Shown here one piece after another: positions 59,884 to 64,000 of a stretch of DNA of 64,000 bases. This stretch comes from DASUPK01 sp963743575. Lineage in GTDB: Bacteria; Actinomycetota; Thermoleophilia; Solirubrobacterales; 70-9. The stretch spans positions 372,001-436,000 of the forward strand of contig CAVUQC010000004.1 of assembly GCA_963743575.1 (NCBI GenBank), read 5' to 3'. Below the pieces are notes generated by a model. That model was not told where the DNA came from, ran no database searches, and saw only the letters and a program-made list of their open reading frames with translations. Within the stretch, counting starts at the first letter, position 1. Each line of letters starts with the position of its first letter. The position numbers and the translations under genes are program-made.

Positions 59884-60195
59884 GTGCTGCTCGTGGTCGG
59901 ACGGGTGAGGTGCGACTCGGAGAAGCGTGATGAGCTGGTCGAGCTGCTCGAGAGGATGCAGGACGACTCGCGGCGCGAGGAGGGGTGCCTTCGCTACGGT
60001 TTCTTCGCCGCCGTAGAGGACCCGCTCAGCTTCGTCGCCGTGGAGGAGTGGGCCGACCGGGAGGCGCTCGACCGGCATTTCGCTCAGCCCCACCTGCACG
60101 AGTTCGCGGCTGGGATGCTGAAACTGGTCTCGGAGCGGCCCGAGGTGGCGATCCACGAGATCGCCGGCACGAGCGACTTCCCGGGTACGCCCTAG
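59884..60195 (+). CDS. ABM-domain protein (putative quinol monooxygenase)
   Basis: A 103-residue antibiotic-biosynthesis-monooxygenase domain: MLLVVGRVRCDSEKRDELVELLERMQDDSRREEGCLRYGFFAAVEDP, then FVAVEEWADREALDRHFAQPHLHEFAAGM. These are small ferredoxin-like dimers acting as monooxygenases or haem-binding proteins. GTG at 59884. A hairpin follows the gene. Confidence 0.85.
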   Translation: MLLVVGRVRCDSEKRDELVELLERMQDDSRREEGCLRYGFFAAVEDPLSFVAVEEWADREALDRHFAQPHLHEFAAGMLKLVSERPEVAIHEIAGTSDFPGTP

Positions 60196-60201
60196 AACGC
60201 A

Positions 60202-60230
60202 AAGAACCCGCCGATTTCCAGCGGGTTCTT
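60202..60230 (-). terminator. Terminator hairpin downstream of tRNA-Leu
   Basis: AAGAACCCGC and GCGGGTTCTT form a perfect 10-bp stem with a 9-nt loop. On the minus strand the second arm ends in TTCTTT, giving a factor-independent terminator for the tRNA-Leu gene. It could also act on the ABM gene on the plus strand. Confidence 0.8.
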
Positions 60231-60232
60231 CA

Positions 60233-60318
<86 letters not shown>

Positions 60319-60420
60319 GAGGGTCGCCGATGATAGTCGCCGCCGGGCGGTGGGGCCGAGGGCCGGAAACGTTCGAACCAGAACAGTGGTTGCAACCGTC
60401 CGCAGGGGTCGCTACTCTCA

Positions 60421-60434
60421 CGAACATGTGTTCG
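60421..60434 (+). promoter_or_regulatory. LexA operator (SOS box)
   Basis: The sequence CGAACATGTGTTCG is a near-perfect inverted repeat (GAAC-N4-GTTC) of the Gram-positive/actinobacterial LexA consensus. It lies 39 nt upstream of the lexA start, where autoregulation is expected. A second palindrome, GTTCGAAC at 60371-60378, is not of LexA type. Confidence 0.85.
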
Positions 60435-60472
60435 CCCACCCCCAATCAGCGCCGCCGCCTGAGGAGGCTCAC

Positions 60473-61090
60473 GTGGACCTGGTCAAGGACCTGACGAAGC
60501 GCCAGAAAGAGATCTTCGACTTCATCGGCAGCTACCTCAGCAAGCATGGCTACCCGCCCACGGTGCGGGAGATCGGCAAGGCGGTGGGGCTGCATTCCTC
60601 CTCCACGGTTCACGCCCATCTCGCGAAGCTGGAGACGCTCGGCGTACTCAGGCGCGACCCGTCGAAGCCGCGCGCCCTCGAGGTGATGGTGGAGCGGGCC
60701 AAGAAGGCCGTTCGCCCCACTGGACTGCCGCTGGTCGGCCAGGTCGCCGCCGGTACGCCGATCCTGGCCGAGGAGAACATCGAGGAGTACCTCGAGGTCC
60801 CGGACATGGTCGGAGGCGAGGACGGCGACTACATCCTGCGGGTGCGCGGCGAGAGCATGAAGGACGCAGGCATCCTGGACGGGGATTTCGTCGTGGTGCG
60901 CCCAGCGGAGCGCGCCCGTGACGGTGAGATCGTGGTCGCCCTGCTGGAGGACGAGGCGACCGTCAAGCGCTTCTTCCGCGAAAAGGATCAGGTCCGGCTA
61001 CAGCCGGAGAACAAGAGCATGAAGCCGATTCGAACCCGCGACGCGCGCGTGCTTGGGCGTGTCGTCGGGATGTTCAGGAGGGTGGCGTGA
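60473..61090 (+). CDS. lexA: SOS repressor LexA
   Basis: A 205-residue LexA. The winged-helix DNA-binding part is LTKRQKEIFDFIGSYLSKHGYPPTVREIGKAVGLHSSSTVHAHLAKLE; the Ala-Gly cleavage site is in GQVAAGTPI near 91; the catalytic Ser is in VRGESMKDAGI near 126 and the Lys in DEATVKRFF near 164. GTG at 60473 follows a GAGGAGG site at 60461-60467; the frame is open upstream, but that adds unconserved sequence overlapping the operator. Its stop overlaps the start of the zinc-ribbon gene. Confidence 0.97.
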   Translation: MDLVKDLTKRQKEIFDFIGSYLSKHGYPPTVREIGKAVGLHSSSTVHAHLAKLETLGVLRRDPSKPRALEVMVERAKKAVRPTGLPLVGQVAAGTPILAEENIEEYLEVPDMVGGEDGDYILRVRGESMKDAGILDGDFVVVRPAERARDGEIVVALLEDEATVKRFFREKDQVRLQPENKSMKPIRTRDARVLGRVVGMFRRVA

Positions 61091-61266
61091 CCGTCCTTGC
61101 GGTCGAGGCCAAGACCCGCCTGATCGAGCCGTCCGAGGTGACGCTTGAAGATGCGATCCTCGGCGCCTGGGAGGCCCTGACGGCTCACCGCCGGGCGGAG
61201 TGCCCGGTGTGTCACGGAGAGCTGGCGACCTCAGGTTGTAAGACCTGCGGGTCCCAGCTCGCCTGA
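61087..61266 (+). CDS. Small zinc-ribbon protein coupled to lexA
   Basis: A 59-residue protein beginning with GTG that overlaps the lexA TGA (GTGA). It has a helical N-terminus (EPSEVTLEDAILGAWEAL) and then AECPVCHGELATSGCKTCGSQLA, a two-CxxC zinc ribbon. It does not match a family I can name. The tight coupling to lexA and the shared SOS box imply that it is induced by DNA damage, which is an inference. Confidence 0.72.
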   Translation: MTVLAVEAKTRLIEPSEVTLEDAILGAWEALTAHRRAECPVCHGELATSGCKTCGSQLA

Positions 61267-61315
61267 CGCCCGGCCTCTCTGACGCGAGAGAGCCGCGCTA
61301 ATTAGGATCGGCCCC

Positions 61316-62064
61316 GTGACACTTGGCGGGGGTTCGATCGAGGTCGTAAGAGGCCACCTGAGCGAGGCTCGGAGCGAGCAGATCCTGGCGCTCTGGTCAG
61401 CGAACCGCGTGCTGGAGGGCAAGGCCGCCAGGCAGCGGCTGGCCGAGGTGGTCTGCGTGGCTCTGGACGACGCCGGTGGGCTCGTCGGGGTCAACTCGGC
61501 GCACGCCGAGGAGGTCGCGCCGGTGAACCGTCGCTTCTGGCGGTACCGGAGCTACCTGCCCGGAGCGGGCCAGGAGCTGGCGACTGCGATGTTCAACGCG
61601 GCGTTCGAGGCTCTCGGGGAGGGATTCGACCCCGATGCCCCGGGGCCGATCGGACTCGCGGTCGTGGTCACGGACAGGGGGGAGATGGAGACCCGGCCCG
61701 AGGCGGTCTGGAAGGGCGAGGAGCTCTTCTACGTCCTCGAGCGGAACCCGCAGCTCCGGATGAACGTCTGGAACTACCGGACCTTCGTCGCCTCCCCTCA
61801 CCGGATGAGCAACCTCGCCGCCCAGCTCATCATCCGGAACCGGGGTCTTCGCCGCTCAGAAACGCGCTCTCGAGCTGGTCGCGGTCACAGGGCGTTCTCT
61901 TCGATCTCGAGAACGACGGGATGAAGCGCCATCTCAACAACGCCTACTGGCCGCCGTCAGACTTCACCTTCATCGGGGAGAACCAGCGGGGCCACCACCG
62001 CCGGGTCCACTATTTCCCCGGTGCTCGTGTCCCAATCCCGACATCGGAGTCGGGGTACCATTGA
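61316..62064 (+). pseudogene. Unknown protein gene with two frameshifts, ending next to rnpB
   Basis: GTG at 61316 opens a frame of about 175 codons: VRGHLSEARSEQILALWSANRVLEGKAARQRLAEVVCVALDD, FWRYRSYLPGAGQEL and YVLERNPQLRMNVWNYRTFVASPH, perhaps an acetyltransferase-like fold. After 61850 the sense continues in another frame (GVFAAQKRALELVA) and then a third (VLFDLENDGMKRHLN, FTFIGENQRGHHRRVHYF) until a stop at 62062. Restoring the two 1-base shifts, near 61850 and 61895, gives about 248 residues. Its end lies 1-2 nt before rnpB. Function is not recognised. Confidence 0.6.
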
Positions 62065-62065
62065 G

Positions 62066-62392
<327 letters not shown>

Positions 62393-62394
62393 AG

Positions 62395-62424
62395 GAAGGG
62401 CCCCCGCAAGGGGGCCCTTCTATT
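62395..62424 (+). terminator. rnpB terminator
   Basis: GAAGGGCCCCC and GGGGGCCCTTC form an 11-bp stem with a GCAA tetraloop directly after rnpB, followed by TATTTG. A strong factor-independent terminator. Confidence 0.92.
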
Positions 62425-62466
62425 TGAGGGGACTGTCCTGATCTAGGTCGCTGAGAGCGCCCCTAA

Positions 62467-63033
62467 TCAGGACGGTCGACGGAAGATCCCGGTCTCGCAG
62501 GCTTCGGGCCATTCGTCCTTGACGCCGGAGAACTTCCGGAAGTGCCACTCCGCGAGTAGCTCGAACGCCTCCGCGTACCCGGGCCGATCGGAGTCATCGA
62601 GCAACAGCAATCCGCCGGGCCGCACCTTCTTCATCGCCGGTTTCAACGCATCGATGCGAGTGACCGTTGGCGCTTCCAGGAAATCAACGACCACGAGATC
62701 GAACGACTCATCCGGTAGAGCCGCCACCTCCTGTGGAAAGTCCTCGACCGCCCGCAGCCGCAGCTCGGCATTCGAGAGTCCCGCTTCCTCCAGGCGCTGC
62801 CGAGTCCGCGGGTACCAGTACTCGTTGTCCTCGAAGCTGATCACTCTGGCACTGCGCCGCGCGAACCAGACGGTGGAGCGCCCCGAGCCGAGCTCGAGCA
62901 CCGCCCAGTCCTTCCGCATCCGCCGCCCCAGCCAACCGACAGCCGCCGGCACTATCCAGGGCCGCTCCGGGGTTCGACCCGTCTTCGCCCGCCACCGCGC
63001 AGCGGGATAGCGGAGCCAGCCCGAGATCCCCAT
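62467..63033 (-). CDS. SAM-dependent methyltransferase (class I)
   Basis: About 188 residues: MGISGWLRYPAARW at the chosen start, VLELGSGRSTVWFARRSARVISFEDNEYW (motif I), ELRLRAVEDFPQEV and FDLVVVDFLEAPTVTRIDALKPAMKKVRPGGLLLLDDSDRPGY (motifs II-III). It resembles the catechol or small-molecule O-methyltransferase group. ATG at 63033 gives a compact protein; the frame is open to 63114, overlapping the SDR gene. Substrate unknown. Confidence 0.8.
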   Translation of the reverse strand: MGISGWLRYPAARWRAKTGRTPERPWIVPAAVGWLGRRMRKDWAVLELGSGRSTVWFARRSARVISFEDNEYWYPRTRQRLEEAGLSNAELRLRAVEDFPQEVAALPDESFDLVVVDFLEAPTVTRIDALKPAMKKVRPGGLLLLDDSDRPGYAEAFELLAEWHFRKFSGVKDEWPEACETGIFRRPS

Positions 63034-63089
63034 CGGTCCGCGAACGGTGTGGAAGGGCCCGGCCCGCTCGCCGGGATCGTGTGGCCCCC

Positions 63090-63929
63090 TCAGGGGGACT
63101 TCGCTGGAGGCCACTTGCCCGACTCGACCTTCCTGCGGAACGCCCGCTGGCGGCGGCGCGCATCGCGCATGAGCAGGGGGGTGAGGCGCAGAGAGAGCTT
63201 CGGGTGGCGGTCGAAGAAGCGCGCGAACTGGCCGCGCCAGCTCGGGATCGTCAGGACGGGCTTGGGCTTGTCGATCAACGCCACGGCGCGCTCCGCCACC
63301 TGCTCCGGCATCAGCATCACCCCGGAGAAGGAGAGGGCGTCGTTCGGGTCGTCGAGCTTGTCGTTGATCATCGGCGTCCAGACGCCGTCGGGGCAGACGC
63401 AGGAGATGTGGATGCCCTCAAGGCCGGCCTGCCGCAGGTCCGCGGCGGTGCCGAGGCTGAACGCGATCGCCGCATGCTTGCTCGCCGAGTACCCGACGAT
63501 CCCGGTCGCGGCCGCCAGCCCGGCGAGGGAGATGAGGTTGATGATGTGGCCACGGCCACTGGGTCGCATCCTCTCGATCGCGGCCAGCGTCCCGTTCATC
63601 GTGCCGATGGCGTTCACCTCGAGCATGCGGCGGTGGGTGTCGACCGGCTGATCGAACGACAGGCCGGTGAGCAGGATGCCGGCGTTGTTGACCCAGACGT
63701 CGAGGGAGCCGCTGCGCTCGACGACCTGTTCGGCCGCGGCGCTGACCGCCTCGGTGTCGGTGACGTCCAGGACCAGGGGCCAAGCTCGCTCGCCGAGCTG
63801 CTCGGCCGCCGCAGCCGTGCCGGCTTCGTCGACGTCCGTCACGGCGACGTCGTAGCCGCGCACAACCAGGAGCCTGGCGATCTCCAGCCCCATCCCTCCT
63901 CTAGCTCCGGTGACCAGCGCGCCCGGCAT
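63090..63929 (-). CDS. SDR family NAD(P)-dependent oxidoreductase
   Basis: A 279-residue classical short-chain dehydrogenase: ALVTGARGGMGLEIARLLV (TGxxxGxG), VLDVTDTEAV, LDVWVNNAGILLTG (NNAG), IINLISLAGLAAATGIVGYSASKHAAIAFS with catalytic Ser, Tyr-152 and Lys. The C-terminus is basic. ATG at 63929. It is the upstream partner of the methyltransferase on the same strand. Confidence 0.92.
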   Translation of the reverse strand: MPGALVTGARGGMGLEIARLLVVRGYDVAVTDVDEAGTAAAAEQLGERAWPLVLDVTDTEAVSAAAEQVVERSGSLDVWVNNAGILLTGLSFDQPVDTHRRMLEVNAIGTMNGTLAAIERMRPSGRGHIINLISLAGLAAATGIVGYSASKHAAIAFSLGTAADLRQAGLEGIHISCVCPDGVWTPMINDKLDDPNDALSFSGVMLMPEQVAERAVALIDKPKPVLTIPSWRGQFARFFDRHPKLSLRLTPLLMRDARRRQRAFRRKVESGKWPPAKSP

Positions 63930-64000
63930 CGGCGGAGCTTACGGAGTGGGTGATTCCTTTCGCGGTGAAGGTTCGCCCCTGAACGGTCGAATCGACAGGT

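Noticed and set aside
60371..60378. GTTCGAAC palindrome as a second SOS box
   Set aside because: The arms lack the spacer of a LexA operator and the 8-mer is common in GC-rich DNA.

Overview
The window is a high-GC chromosomal segment of an actinobacterium. The evidence is a GAACATGTGTTC-type LexA box, an actinobacterial-style uvrC-rapZ-gap-pgk-tpi run, Tad-like pseudopilin genes, MaoC, SnoaL and ABM family proteins, and many GTG/TTG starts with 1-8 nt overlaps. A deep lineage such as Thermoleophilia (Solirubrobacterales/Gaiellales) fits best. That is inference from gene order and protein style, not a phylogeny. No transposase, integrase, phage gene or CRISPR array was seen.

Layout. 0-4.3 kb: the ppk1 3' end, a PhoU-like DUF47 protein, a small membrane protein, a GT28-type glycosyltransferase, a DMT-type permease and a polysaccharide deacetylase. 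4.3-7.5 kb: an aminotransferase coupled to an epimerase with a membrane tail, and an HD hydrolase. 7.6-10.7 kb: a small membrane protein, two TadE-like pseudopilins and a large protein joining a TadG-like anchor to VanY-type peptidase and lytic transglycosylase domains. 10.7-13.9 kb: an orphan substrate-binding lipoprotein, MaoC hydratase, cupredoxin and enoyl-CoA hydratase. 13.9-25.5 kb: housekeeping block of uvrC, rapZ, an ABC-2 exporter, a VOC protein, gap, pgk, tpiA, gpmI, a NERD-like protein and tgt. 25.6-31.6 kb: Ser/Thr kinase with lipoprotein, phosphoesterase, M48 protease, rlmH and argS.

31.5-53.2 kb is an accessory surface-polysaccharide region. It holds an initiating sugar-phosphate transferase, a broken Wzz/BY-kinase, two Wzy/WaaL-type proteins, a Wzx-type flippase, GT2 and GT4 glycosyltransferases (one GT4 broken), an acetyltransferase, methyltransferases, nucleotide-sugar enzymes including a CDP-glucose pair, and two secreted glycosidases nearby. 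Together these look like a Wzx/Wzy pathway: lipid-linked repeat units made inside, flipped, polymerised outside and trimmed. Gene direction alternates and 3' ends overlap, unlike a classic operon. Cytochrome c maturation genes sit in two blocks around its right end: ccmH-tlpA at 48.3-49.3 kb and ccmE-ccmF-ccmI at 54.4-57.3 kb.

57.3-64 kb: secG, a short SBP_bac_5-like lipoprotein, a second lipoprotein, an alpha/beta hydrolase, an ABM protein, tRNA-Leu(GAG), lexA with its operator and a coupled 59-residue zinc ribbon protein, a frameshifted gene running up to rnpB, rnpB with a strong terminator, a methyltransferase and an SDR. tRNA-Gly(CCC) is at 50.5 kb.

Three stretches (36.3-38.2, 49.2-49.6 and 61.8-61.9 kb) hold several frameshifts in genes whose protein sense continues in another frame. 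Sequencing or assembly indels are as likely as true gene decay there.
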